This document shows, piece by piece, positions 8,547 to 16,110 of a stretch of DNA of 37,947 bases (positions within the stretch are counted from its first letter, which is position 1; each line of letters starts with the position of its first letter). The stretch is from DATAVB01 sp040414495 (GTDB lineage Bacteria > Actinomycetota > Actinomycetes > Mycobacteriales > QHCD01): positions 1 to 37,947 of the forward strand of contig JBEDUI010000103.1 of the NCBI GenBank assembly GCA_040414495.1, read 5' to 3'. The notes under the pieces are model-generated. The model did no database searches. It had not been told where the DNA came from and was given only the letters and a program-made list of their open reading frames with translations. The position numbers and the translations under genes were made by a program.

Positions 8547-9848
8547 CTAACCCAGCGCGCTCTTCGCGTCCGAGAAATATCCGTCCACGGCGTCCTTGAT
8601 GGACTTCTGGCCGAACGCGACCGCGGTGTTGGCCCGCAACAGCGAATCGGGCAGTCCGGATGCTCCCGGCGGCGGGACGCCCGGCGCCTTCGTGGCGCGT
8701 TTCCCGATAAACTCGACGTAATCCAGCACGGCCCGGGTGTCTGCATCGAGCATCGGTCGCAGCTTCCGCAAAGTGCGTTCCGAGGCCGGAGCGCCGGTCT
8801 CGACGCCGAATTTCACCGCGACCGCTGGATCGCTGTACAACTTGTTCAGTGCTTCCGCGACCTGCTCGGGATGCTTGGTCCGGCCATTTCCCATCGTCAG
8901 GGTGGTGGAGGTCAGATAGTCGGCCCGGGTCGAACCCTTGGGCCCGTTGGGATAGGTCAACCGGCTCAGCTTGTGTTTGATCAGTGGTTGATCGCCGAGG
9001 ATGCGGTCGGCGTATTGGAACAGGAACGGCGCCTTGCCGCGGATCAGTGGGCTCGTCTCGACGCCACTCTGGTACTGCGCCTGGATATCCGGCGTGACCG
9101 CACCGCCGCTCTTGCGCAGCTTGTTCCAATAGTCGAACCAGTCGCTGAGATCGGACTTGCCGAAGCCCAAGCCGTTGCCTTTATAGACGTTCATGCCGCG
9201 CTGCCGGATGAACGTCTCGAACGCGTCGCTATTGCCGCCGGCGTCCTCAGTCCCGTAAATATTCTTGCCCAGCGACTTACCGAGTTCGGTAGTGATTTTG
9301 GCGAACGTATCCCAGGTCCAGTCCTCATCGGCCATCTTCGTATAATCCGGTAGCTTGATGCCGGCCTTCGCCAATAGCACGGTGTCATACACCAGCATTT
9401 TCGCGTTCGCGCCCTGCGGCATTGCCCGGACCTTGCCGTCAATTGTGACTTCTTCGATCAGGTTTTTGTTGAAATCCGCGCCGAGCTTCACTCCGTACTG
9501 GCTCAGATCCAGCGCGACACCGCGGTTGACGAACTCCGAGAGCTGACCCGCGCCCACCGCGATGATGTCCGGTGCACTGCCGCCGGAAATTTCGGTGGTG
9601 ATCTTGTCGCCGTAGTTCGCGCCACTTCCGCCCGGCTCGAACTTCACCGTGATCTTCGGGTACTTGGCGTCGAACGCCTTCACCTGGGCGTTGTACCTGC
9701 GGTACGACTCGGCCGACCCCACGCCGGTCATGCTTATGCTTACTTTTCCGCCGCTACTGCCGCCGCCGCCACAGGCGCCGAGGAAATAGGCAGCGGCCAA
9801 CCCGCCACCCGTTCGGAACATCTCTCGCCTGCTGAGCCTGCTACGCAT
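8547..9848 (-). CDS. Extracellular sugar-binding lipoprotein of an ABC importer
   Basis: 433 aa from ATG 9848, chosen because GGAAGGG lies 6 bases upstream and the protein then starts with a signal sequence: SRREMF (twin Arg7-Arg8, Tat-like) followed by GGGLAAAYFLGAC, a lipobox with Cys26. The mature protein begins after a Gly/Ser linker and has the two-lobed binding-protein layout (KVSISMTGVGSAESYRRYNAQVKAFDAKY, SAPDIIAVGAGQLSEFV). First gene of the minus-strand catabolic operon. Expression is probably controlled by the promoter and palindrome at 10096-10155. The ligand is unknown; a sugar acid or sulfated oligosaccharide would suit the neighbours. Confidence 0.92.
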   Translation of the reverse strand: MRSRLSRREMFRTGGGLAAAYFLGACGGGGSSGGKVSISMTGVGSAESYRRYNAQVKAFDAKYPKITVKFEPGGSGANYGDKITTEISGGSAPDIIAVGAGQLSEFVNRGVALDLSQYGVKLGADFNKNLIEEVTIDGKVRAMPQGANAKMLVYDTVLLAKAGIKLPDYTKMADEDWTWDTFAKITTELGKSLGKNIYGTEDAGGNSDAFETFIRQRGMNVYKGNGLGFGKSDLSDWFDYWNKLRKSGGAVTPDIQAQYQSGVETSPLIRGKAPFLFQYADRILGDQPLIKHKLSRLTYPNGPKGSTRADYLTSTTLTMGNGRTKHPEQVAEALNKLYSDPAVAVKFGVETGAPASERTLRKLRPMLDADTRAVLDYVEFIGKRATKAPGVPPPGASGLPDSLLRANTAVAFGQKSIKDAVDGYFSDAKSALG

Positions 9849-10095
9849 GGCATGCCCTTCCACGTCGAGAATAGAGACACCGATATCCGCCGGCGGCGGC
9901 TCAACGTGGCCGCCGATGAACTCACAGAACCGCCGGCGAGAATCGTCAATCACCGATACAAAGCCTGCGGCGGCAGCGATGCCACCTCGGCCATCCCGGG
10001 CGAAATTAACCGGCGGTCGAATTGCGACTGCCCGCCGAAGCTAAAAACCTCCGCCTTCAGAGTGGATCTCGACGGAGCGTCGCATTCCGATTTCG

Positions 10096-10123
10096 GATTA
10101 CGGAAATAGGTATTTCAGTAATC
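10096..10123. promoter_or_regulatory. 28-bp near-perfect palindromic operator
   Basis: GATTACGGAAATA (10096-10108), then GG, then TATTTCAGTAATC (10111-10123). The arms match at 12 of 13 positions when one is reverse-complemented. It covers the expected transcription start of the minus-strand operon, ending 3 bases from its -10. The position fits a repressor that blocks initiation. The regulator is not encoded next to it. Confidence 0.7.
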
Positions 10124-10125
10124 GT

Positions 10126-10155
10126 AGGATAGGCAGCCGCCGCAGCGACTGTCAA
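10126..10155 (-). promoter_or_regulatory. Promoter of the binding protein-permease-cupin-dehydrogenase operon
   Basis: On the minus strand TTGACA (10155-10150) is a perfect -35, followed by an 18-base spacer and TATCCT (10131-10126), 4 of 6 to TATAAT. The predicted start near 10119 lies inside the palindromic operator. The 5' leader to the ATG at 9848 would be about 270 bases. Confidence 0.65.
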
Positions 10156-10461
10156 CGAAAGCGCAGGCTGCCAAGGCAAAATTCAACACTCTCGTCGCAG
10201 ATTCCGGACACGCACTTGTCACACATGGACACACGCCGTATCGTCGTTGCCAACAACCCGAAACCCCTATTCCGATAAATGAAATCGCGCAGTGAATAGC
10301 AGCAGGGTTGCTGACAAGCGAACAACCTGGTCCGCTCACCGTCCACACACACCGAATTGTCGTGCGGAAAGTCGAATAGTCCGTCACGCACGCAGGCGGG
10401 ATCACATCCTTCCTGGTCGAGCAGCCATGAATTTCGCGAACGCCGAGGAGGTCAAAATCAG

Positions 10462-11589
10462 GTGAAGATCAGCGAGTTAACCTGCATCCAGTCCGGCCGC
10501 GAGGTGTACGTCAAGCTTCACGCCGACACCGGACTCGTCGGCTACGGCGAGGCAACCAACTTCGCCCCGCGCGCCGTCGTCGGAATGATCGAAGAGCTGC
10601 GCCCATATCTGATCGGCGAGGACCCGAGACGTATCGAACAACTCTGGCAGGAGAGCTTTCGGCGCCTTTTCGCTCGCGGCGGACCGGTCACCGGATCGGC
10701 CGTCGCCGGTATCGACATGGCGTTGTGGGATCTGAAAGGGAAGGCGCTCGGCGTCCCGGTCTACGAACTGCTCGGTGGTCTGGCCCGCGACCGGGTGCGA
10801 CTCTACGGCCACGTCACCGGAAACGACGCCGCGGAGATCGCGGCCCAGGCCAAGCAGCTCGCCGGCGCCGGAATTACCGCTATCCGTTATCGAGGTTTTC
10901 ACGACACCGACGCGGTCGGTGTACACGACCACCAACGTGCCGTGCGGCAACAGATCGAATACACCGAGGCGATCCGACAGGCGGTCGGCGACGATGTCGA
11001 TCTCATCGTGGAATGTCACGGACGCTACGACCCGGACCAGGCGGTGCAATTGGCCCGCGGGGTCGAGCCATTCCATCCGCTGTATATCGAGGATCCGATC
11101 CGGCACGAAAACCCGGCCGCGTTGCGGTATGTACGCGACCATTCCCCCGTATCCATAGCCACCGGCGAACGGGCCCACAACAAATGGGAGTTCCGGGAGC
11201 TCGTCGTCGATGGGCTGGCCGACTACATCCGGCCGGATATCTGCTGGGCCGGCGGATTTACCGAAATGAAGAAGATCGCCAGTCTGGCCGAGGTTTTCTA
11301 CGTCAATCTGGTACCCCATAATACGCAGGGGCCGATCGGATCCGCCGCGAGCCTGCACGCCTCTCTCGCCATCGCCAATGTTGCCCTGATGGAAGCGCCG
11401 TTCGCCGGCCGCACACCCCGGCCTTCGGTGGCCGGCCCGTGGCCACAGGTCGAAGACGGCTATGCCCTGCCCCACACCGGGCCTGGCCTGGGAATTGAGT
11501 TCGACGAGGACGCACTGCAATCCGCCGCATTGCCGCGTCGTTCCCATCCGGTGCTGCGCGCACTGGACGGTTCGGTACGCGATTGGTAG
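10462..11589 (+). CDS. Enolase-superfamily (mandelate racemase-type) sugar-acid dehydratase
   Basis: 375 aa from GTG 10462; GAGGAGG lies 10 bases upstream and the protein opens with KISELTCIQSGREVYVKLHADTG, the capping-domain start of the family. In the barrel, the metal-ligand region IVECHGRYDP is followed by YIEDPI (Glu) and TGERAHNKW (Glu), then VPHNTQGPIGSAA (His). This pattern resembles galactonate/mannonate/gluconate-type acid-sugar dehydratases more than muconate cycloisomerases. It would dehydrate the sugar acid made by the Gfo/Idh/MocA dehydrogenase. Divergent from the ABC operon, so probably in the same regulon. Confidence 0.88.
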   Translation: MKISELTCIQSGREVYVKLHADTGLVGYGEATNFAPRAVVGMIEELRPYLIGEDPRRIEQLWQESFRRLFARGGPVTGSAVAGIDMALWDLKGKALGVPVYELLGGLARDRVRLYGHVTGNDAAEIAAQAKQLAGAGITAIRYRGFHDTDAVGVHDHQRAVRQQIEYTEAIRQAVGDDVDLIVECHGRYDPDQAVQLARGVEPFHPLYIEDPIRHENPAALRYVRDHSPVSIATGERAHNKWEFRELVVDGLADYIRPDICWAGGFTEMKKIASLAEVFYVNLVPHNTQGPIGSAASLHASLAIANVALMEAPFAGRTPRPSVAGPWPQVEDGYALPHTGPGLGIEFDEDALQSAALPRRSHPVLRALDGSVRDW

Positions 11590-11798
11590 CCCGACTCTCC
11601 GAACGCGCCCGCGTCACCTCCCGGCCCGCCGAGTGTCCACAGCGGACATTGCAATCATCATCGGCGTGCCGCGATACTCATCCCGACCGACCGGAATTCC
11701 ACCAGATCGCCGACTTACCAGTGTTGGAATCGCGCCGGAATTATCACTCCGCCGACAGGCAATCCTACGGCCAGCAGCAGGCACCTGCCGAAACTCGG
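11590..11798. other. Short convergent intergenic region
   Basis: 209 bp between the dehydratase and the convergent acetyltransferase. It carries one copy of the dispersed palindrome (11634-11648). I see no gene and no clear intrinsic terminator. Confidence 0.6.
11634..11648. repeat. Dispersed palindrome TCCACNGYGGA, copy 1
   Basis: TGTCCACAGCGGACA; the outer 5 bases of each arm pair perfectly. Intergenic. See the finding on this motif. Confidence 0.6.
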
Positions 11799-12542
11799 TC
11801 AGCGCCTCGTCCAAGCCGGGCGACGGTAAATCCGGAAGCCGGCCCGGTACAGATTCGCCGAGCTCACCGAATGCGGTTGCGCCGTCGCGACCGCCCAGAC
11901 GCAGCCCGCGTCCGCCGCCGCCCGAAGCAGGTGAGCCAGCAGGGTCGACTGCGCCCCATGCCCGCGCTCAGCCGGCAGGGTCGCGGCGCCACCGAGCACC
12001 GCGATCTGGCCGTGAATCGTCATCGCCGCCGCCGCGATCGGCGTCCCGTCCCGCAGCGCCAGGAATCGTCGTATATCGGCGCTGCCGTGCTCGGCCCGGA
12101 TGAACTCGGCCACCACGCCGCCCATGCCGTATCCGGCCAACAGGATCGGCAGAAACCGCTCGTCCGCACCGTCCTCGACCACTGTCAGCCGCGCGGCCGC
12201 GGCCGGTGGATCGGCCAGCCCGGTGATCGCCAACGCCCGATCGGCCGCCCGCAACAAACCCATCGCGGGCAAGGCGTCCAGGTCAGGCGGAAGAAGCAAC
12301 GTCGGAGGAGCACCGGTCCACGCAGCGGCGCTCAGAAACTCGATCGCCGCCGGCACCGCATCGGGCCGTACCCCGGACACCGTAGAAAGAAATGCCAAAG
12401 CCGGATCAGACGCTGACGCCGCGAACAGCCCGTCCTGCTCCCAGACCCGAAACTCGCCGCCCACTCCGGCCGCCGTGGCCGCGGCGCACGCCAGCGCAAT
12501 TCGCTGGTGCAGCGCACGTTCGGCGTCCCGTATGGCCAGCAT
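11799..12542 (-). CDS. GNAT family N-acetyltransferase (two-domain)
   Basis: 247 aa. The GNAT domain lies in the C-terminal half: FLALRDGTPIAAAAMTIHGQIAVLGGAATLPAERGHGAQSTLLAHLL, where R-G-H-G-A is the acetyl-CoA pyrophosphate loop (Q/R-x-x-G-x-G/A), then NLYRAGFRIYRRPAW. The N-terminal ~110 residues are Ala-rich and match no motif I know; they may be a degenerate first GNAT repeat. The ATG at 12542 has only a weak GGACGA site. A single gene divergent from the SDR gene at 12667, with no operon partner. Confidence 0.83.
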   Translation of the reverse strand: MLAIRDAERALHQRIALACAAATAAGVGGEFRVWEQDGLFAASASDPALAFLSTVSGVRPDAVPAAIEFLSAAAWTGAPPTLLLPPDLDALPAMGLLRAADRALAITGLADPPAAAARLTVVEDGADERFLPILLAGYGMGGVVAEFIRAEHGSADIRRFLALRDGTPIAAAAMTIHGQIAVLGGAATLPAERGHGAQSTLLAHLLRAAADAGCVWAVATAQPHSVSSANLYRAGFRIYRRPAWTRR

Positions 12543-12666
12543 TCGTCCAGCATGACTGAATTTCGAGCGGGGTGCGGGAAGGCAAGCCGATCGGTCACAT
12601 CTGCCGCGGGCGGACGGTCATATCGATGACACGAATAGTCCGCCGCAAGGCCGGGAGGAGCCCACC

Positions 12667-13632
12667 ATGCGAGTTTTGGTCGTCGGGGCGAGCGGGGCCA
12701 TCGGCTCCCGGCTCGTTCCGCAGTTGCTCACGCAAGGGCACGAGGTTGTTGGCACGTACGTCTCGCCCGCCAGCGAGGCCAAGGTACGGGGGCTTGGCGC
12801 TCGCGCGGTGGCGCTCAACCTGCTCGATGCCCAGGCCGTCCGTGACGCCGTGCGCGCGGCCGAGCCGGACGCGATCGTGCATCAGGCGACCGCGCTGGCG
12901 AACGTCAAGTTCTCCCGGAATCTCGACCGCGCCTTCGCCACGACCAACCGACTCCGTACCGAAGGCACCGACGTCTTGTTGGCCGCCGCCCGCGAGGCGG
13001 GCGTCACCAAGTTCGTAGCGCAGAGCTTCGCCAGCCTCCGGTACGCCCGCGAAGGCAGCATGATCAAGACCGAACAGGACCGGCTCGACCCAACCCCGCC
13101 GGCCGGCGCCCGGGAAAGCAACGCGGCGATGCGCCATCTCGACCAGGCGGTCACCGACGCCGGTGGGATCGCCCTTCGCTACGGCGGTTTCTACGGCGGT
13201 ACCAACGACGGAATGGACGGGCCGATCCGCAAGCGGCAGTTCCCGGTCGTCGGCAACGGCGCCGGCATGACCTCGTTCATCCACCTCGAGGACGCCGCGG
13301 CCGCGACCGTACTCGCGCTCGAATACTCCGGGTCCGGGATCTTCAACATCGTCGACGACGAACCGGCCCCGATGCGCGAATGGCTACCGGCAATGGCGAA
13401 GGCACTCGGCGCGAAGCCACCCCGGCACGCCCCGGTCTGGTTGGCGCGGCTGATCGCCGGCGAAGGCGGAGTGATCATGGGGACCCAGGCCCGCGGCGCC
13501 TCCAATGCCAAGGCGAAGCGGGAATTCGGCTGGACGTTGCGCTACCCGAGCTGGCGGGAAGGTTTCACCGCGGTCTATGGAGCGACGACCCCGATGCCAG
13601 CCAAAAGTCGCGGTGGCCGGATGAGTGCCTGA
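12667..13632 (+). CDS. NAD(P)-dependent epimerase/dehydratase, extended/atypical SDR
   Basis: 321 aa. The Rossmann start RVLVVGASGAIGSRLVPQLL has the GxxGxxG cofactor loop. Family blocks VHQATALANVKF and SFIHLEDAAAATVLALEYSGSGIFNIVDDEPAPMREWLP (YbjT/NmrA- and epimerase-like C-terminal region) follow. The usual catalytic YxxxK is not obvious; the equivalent stretch reads LRYAREGSMIKTEQDRLD, so the enzymatic mechanism or even activity is uncertain. GGGAGGAG lies 6 bases before the ATG. Substrate unknown; no pathway neighbours. Confidence 0.85.
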   Translation: MRVLVVGASGAIGSRLVPQLLTQGHEVVGTYVSPASEAKVRGLGARAVALNLLDAQAVRDAVRAAEPDAIVHQATALANVKFSRNLDRAFATTNRLRTEGTDVLLAAAREAGVTKFVAQSFASLRYAREGSMIKTEQDRLDPTPPAGARESNAAMRHLDQAVTDAGGIALRYGGFYGGTNDGMDGPIRKRQFPVVGNGAGMTSFIHLEDAAAATVLALEYSGSGIFNIVDDEPAPMREWLPAMAKALGAKPPRHAPVWLARLIAGEGGVIMGTQARGASNAKAKREFGWTLRYPSWREGFTAVYGATTPMPAKSRGGRMSA

Positions 13633-13644
13633 CTACACGTTTTC

Positions 13645-13665
13645 TTACTACAGGTTATGTAGTAA
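13645..13665. promoter_or_regulatory. 8-bp perfect inverted repeat, BlaI/CopY-like operator
   Basis: TTACTACA-GGTTA-TGTAGTAA. The TACA/TGTA cores separated by a short AT-rich centre resemble sites of BlaI/MecI/CopY repressors. No such regulator is encoded in the window, so the assignment is tentative. Confidence 0.5.
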
Positions 13666-13674
13666 CGTGTGGCG

Positions 13675-13723
13675 GTGCCGGCCGGCAAGTCGATGGTTCC
13701 CCCGGTACTTGTCGGCCGGCCAC
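13675..13723 (+). terminator. Long hairpin after the SDR gene
   Basis: GTGCCGGCCGGCAAGT pairs with ACTTGTCGGCCGGCCAC across a 16-base loop, with one bulge and one mismatch. It lies 42 bp after the SDR stop. There is no U-tract, so it may be a non-canonical terminator or a structural element. Confidence 0.5.
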
Positions 13724-13792
13724 TTCACTCAACTCCCGTCATCAAGGACCGTACGGCCACCGCGGTATTGGTCAGCAGCGGACGAATTCCGG

Positions 13793-13820
13793 TTGACAGC
13801 AACCGTTAGACATCTAACAT
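13793..13820 (+). promoter_or_regulatory. Promoter with overlapping palindrome upstream of the F420-type oxidoreductase
   Basis: TTGACA (13793-13798), 16-base spacer, TAACAT (13815-13820). The spacer and -10 overlap GTTAGA-CA-TCTAAC (13805-13818), 6-bp perfect arms, a likely repressor site. The start codon is 41 bases further on. Confidence 0.55.
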
Positions 13821-13861
13821 TCGTTCGTGCCAGAAGGAATGCTGACCGAAGGAGCGGGGCC

Positions 13862-14275
13862 ATGTCCACAGCTGGATACGTCAAGCCACCCTGGGCGGCG
13901 CGCGTAATCGGCGCCCGCATGGCCCGGCTGTTCCGGCCCAGCGTGGTCAGCGTGCTATCCGTGCCCGGCCGGCGGACCGGCCAGCGCAGCACGGTATCGG
14001 TAGCAGTGTTGAGCTACGACGGCGAGGAATACCTGGTATCCGCCTACGGGAACACCGATTGGTCGCGGAATCTGCGGGCGGCCGGAAAGGCCACGTTGAC
14101 CCGCAAAGGGCGCACGGAAGAAGTGACCACCGAAGAGGTGCCGACCGGGGACGTACAACCGCTGCTCGATGAATACCTGCGCCAATTCGGAAAGCTACCC
14201 ACCGTGGCCAAGACGTTCGCGGCGCTGCCGAATACGAGCGACCATCCGACGTTCCGGATTACCGGAACCAATTAG
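13862..14275 (+). CDS. Deazaflavin (F420)-dependent nitroreductase-family oxidoreductase
   Basis: 137 aa from ATG 13862, preceded by GGAGCGGGG. The split-barrel fold of the Ddn/FPOR family is recognisable from VSVLSVPGRRTGQRSTVSVAV, then LVSAYGNTDWSRNLRAAGKATLTRKGRTEEV, which form the F420-binding surface. It catalyses hydride transfer from reduced F420 to an unknown quinone, nitro- or enone-type acceptor. An additional open stretch upstream in the same frame is not coding: it lacks a ribosome site and covers the palindromic promoter. Its last 4 bases overlap the convergent helical-bundle gene. Confidence 0.9.
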   Translation: MSTAGYVKPPWAARVIGARMARLFRPSVVSVLSVPGRRTGQRSTVSVAVLSYDGEEYLVSAYGNTDWSRNLRAAGKATLTRKGRTEEVTTEEVPTGDVQPLLDEYLRQFGKLPTVAKTFAALPNTSDHPTFRITGTN

Positions 14276-14613
14276 CCGACGACGCTGACTCCCGCCGGGC
14301 CCAGGACATCGGATCGCCGATCCGCCGCCGGTCGATGCGCGGGAACCGAAGCGGGAAGCTGCGCCGGTCTGGTGGGTGGCCCGAACCATCGTTCCAGCGC
14401 CGCGGTCGCATCACGTTCGGCCAGGATCGCACGAAAGGTGGTGACCCGGGCGCCCTCGTATCGGGCCCAGGCGCTACGCACCGCAGCCTCGATGACATCG
14501 CGATGTAATGCCAGCGATCCGGCATAGCGTTGCGCCAGTCGCTGCACCACCTCATCCACCTGGCGCAGTCCCGGATCGGGCAGTGGGGCACCTGCGGTTC
14601 GATTCTCGGGCAT
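14272..14613 (-). CDS. Three-helix-bundle domain protein (paralogue A)
   Basis: 113 aa from ATG 14613 (AAGG 8 bases upstream); a longer start at 14694 is possible. A helical core (VDEVVQRLAQRYAGSLALHRDVIEAAVRSAWARYEGARVTTFRAILAERDA) matches the small three-helix-bundle dimerisation domain found in many actinobacteria, usually of unknown function. The Pro-rich tail (PPTRPAQLPASVPAHRPAAD) looks disordered. The segment IEAAVRSAWARYEGARVTTFRAILAERD aligns with LEKLAREAWAKFENAPVRSFVPILVERE of the gene at 14892. Role unknown; likely forms dimers. Confidence 0.72.
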   Translation of the reverse strand: MPENRTAGAPLPDPGLRQVDEVVQRLAQRYAGSLALHRDVIEAAVRSAWARYEGARVTTFRAILAERDATAALERWFGPPTRPAQLPASVPAHRPAADRRSDVLGPAGVSVVG

Positions 14614-14891
14614 GGCATCAGCCTTAACGGCATCTATCACCCAGACAACCGCCAGGTAGCCCACCGGCTCGAAAACCTCCGTTGGCTTCGTCACGCTCGA
14701 TCACAATGCGCGATCAGTCTCCCACTGGGCGCGGTGCCTGTCGGGCGAAATGGTGACCCAGCCTCGTATTGGCTACGGGTCGCGTCTGCCGGTCACACCG
14801 ATTCAGTGACGCTGCCCTACCCGTAGTTACCGTTCACCGCCGGGACATGTCACGCTCGCATCATCAGGGGGCAACGCGGGGAGGACACGTG
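14614..14891. other. Divergent intergenic region between the two helical-bundle genes
   Basis: 278 bp. It should contain promoters for both flanking genes, but no -35/-10 pair stands out. No additional gene seen. Confidence 0.5.
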
Positions 14892-15161
14892 ATGACGGCG
14901 AACCCGGAAGAGCAGAACTCAGAGCGTTCGTTCGAACAGCTGGCAGATCGCCGCACCAGCCAGGTCGAGTTCACGGACGTCATGGATTTGCTACGCGCCT
15001 CGCCCCGTACGCGCGACATCCCCGCGGACGATCTGGAGAAGCTGGCCCGGGAGGCTTGGGCGAAGTTCGAAAACGCGCCGGTCCGCAGCTTTGTCCCTAT
15101 TCTGGTCGAACGCGAGGTCCTACGGGGACTGCCGTCCACAGCGGACAGTGAGGGCGATTGA
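14892..15161 (+). CDS. Three-helix-bundle domain protein (paralogue B)
   Basis: 89 aa from ATG 14892; GTG directly before it is an alternative start. GGGGAGGA lies 6 bases upstream. The helices are predicted at FEQLADRRTSQVEFTDVMDLLRASP, DDLEKLAREAWAKFENAP and FVPILVEREVLRG. The protein is acidic at the N-terminus (NPEEQNSERSFE). It shares the helical core of the protein encoded at 14272-14613 and is divergent from it. Function unknown. Its 3' end holds a copy of the TCCACNGYGGA palindrome (15135-15145). Confidence 0.78.
   Translation: MTANPEEQNSERSFEQLADRRTSQVEFTDVMDLLRASPRTRDIPADDLEKLAREAWAKFENAPVRSFVPILVEREVLRGLPSTADSEGD
15134..15146. repeat. Dispersed palindrome TCCACNGYGGA, copy 2
   Basis: GTCCACAGCGGAC, inside the 3' end of the small helical-bundle gene. 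Confidence 0.6.
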
Positions 15162-15225
15162 CCCCGGCTTTCGCCTGAGCTAAATGCGTTGCCGCTCGCC
15201 CGGCGGCTGGGCAGACTCACGGGAG

Positions 15226-16110
15226 ATGTCGGACGATTACCGGCCCCCAACGGCCCAGGTCATTCGCTGGGTCGAGGCGGCCACGGGCGCCCGCGTACTG
15301 CGGCATGAGCGACTCCACGGTGGACTGACCGCCCAGATGGACCGCCTCGCGTTCCACAGTGGACACCGCGACCTGGTGCTGCGCCGATGGCGGACGACCG
15401 ACGAATGGGGGCCGGGCCTGGTCCGGCGGGAATCGGCCGCGTTGCTCGCCCTGGCCGATCAGGAACTGCCGACACCGCGGCTCGTGGCGGCCGATCCCGA
15501 CGGCGAATCGGCCGGCACGCCGAGCCTGCTGATGACCGCGCTACCCGGCGCGTGGTGCGTTTATCCGCGGAATTCCGCGGAATTCGTACGACAACTTGCC
15601 TGCATGATGGCCCGCATTCACAACGTTCCCACTCCGCACCTGGCGCCCAGCGATCCGCACGGTTATGAGCCTTCGGCCGATCGCGGTTGGATCGGTGATG
15701 CCGCGCTGACCCGCATTCTCGAAGAAGCGGCCGATAACGCGGTCAACGATGAACCCGCCGTCCTGATTCACGGCGATTATCATCCGTTGAACATTTTGTG
15801 GGCCGGGAACGAAATATCGGGTGTCGTGGATTGGACGTACACCGGCAGCGGCAGCCGGGCGACCGATGTCGGCCATTGCCGGCTCGCGCTGGCAGTACTT
15901 TTCTCCCCGGCGGCGGCCGAGCAATTTCTACGATGGTACGAGTCCGAAAGCGGTCAGCACGTCAATTCCGCGCAGGATATTCGCGCGCTACTGGCCTTCA
16001 ATCACAATTGGCATGAGATCGCCGAACACGCGGTCGGCTCGGTTGACCATGCCGGCATGGCCGATCGGGTCGTGGCGGTGCTGACCGCGGCGGCCCGCCG
16101 GCTGGGCTGA
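15226..16110 (+). CDS. Aminoglycoside phosphotransferase (APH)-family kinase
   Basis: 294 aa from ATG 15226; the frame also allows ATG 15184, but the added residues (RCRSPGGWADSRE) do not look like family sequence. The ribosome site for either is poor. The catalytic loop HGDYHPLNILW (residues about 182-192) contains the Asp base and Asn; GVVDWTYTG supplies the metal-binding Asp. N-terminal lobe: VLRHERLHGGLTAQMDRL and LVLRRWR. It phosphorylates a small molecule or is a macrolide/fructosamine-kinase-like relative; the antibiotic label is only the family name. Two copies of the dispersed palindrome lie near its 5' end. Confidence 0.83.
   Translation: MSDDYRPPTAQVIRWVEAATGARVLRHERLHGGLTAQMDRLAFHSGHRDLVLRRWRTTDEWGPGLVRRESAALLALADQELPTPRLVAADPDGESAGTPSLLMTALPGAWCVYPRNSAEFVRQLACMMARIHNVPTPHLAPSDPHGYEPSADRGWIGDAALTRILEEAADNAVNDEPAVLIHGDYHPLNILWAGNEISGVVDWTYTGSGSRATDVGHCRLALAVLFSPAAAEQFLRWYESESGQHVNSAQDIRALLAFNHNWHEIAEHAVGSVDHAGMADRVVAVLTAAARRLG
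15314..15363. repeat. Dispersed palindrome TCCACNGYGGA, copies 3 and 4
   Basis: TCCACGGTGGA (15314-15324) and TCCACAGTGGA (15353-15363), 39 bases apart start to start, inside the APH-family gene. Confidence 0.6.

Larger units (their letters stand above)
9849..10461. other. Divergent non-coding region of the sulfatase/dehydratase locus
   Basis: 613 bp between the binding-protein gene (minus) and the dehydratase gene (plus). It holds the promoter and operator listed separately. The part from 10140 to 10450 is slightly richer in A and T than its surroundings. Two short open frames on the minus strand are present but have no ribosome site or recognisable family. No clear plus-strand promoter was found for the dehydratase. 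Confidence 0.7.
13633..13861. other. Highly structured intergenic region
   Basis: 229 bp between the SDR gene and the F420-type oxidoreductase with three inverted repeats (13645-13665, 13675-13723, 13805-13818) and a promoter. No gene in it is supported. Confidence 0.7.

Noticed and set aside
8536..9129. N-terminal extension of the MalF-type permease into the binding-protein gene
   Set aside because: A strong AGGAGGG and ATG at 8535 fit better; the extension is out of frame with the binding protein.
10152..10391. Cys-rich 79-residue frame on the minus strand
   Set aside because: No ribosome site, no family resemblance, overlaps another equally good frame in the intergenic region.
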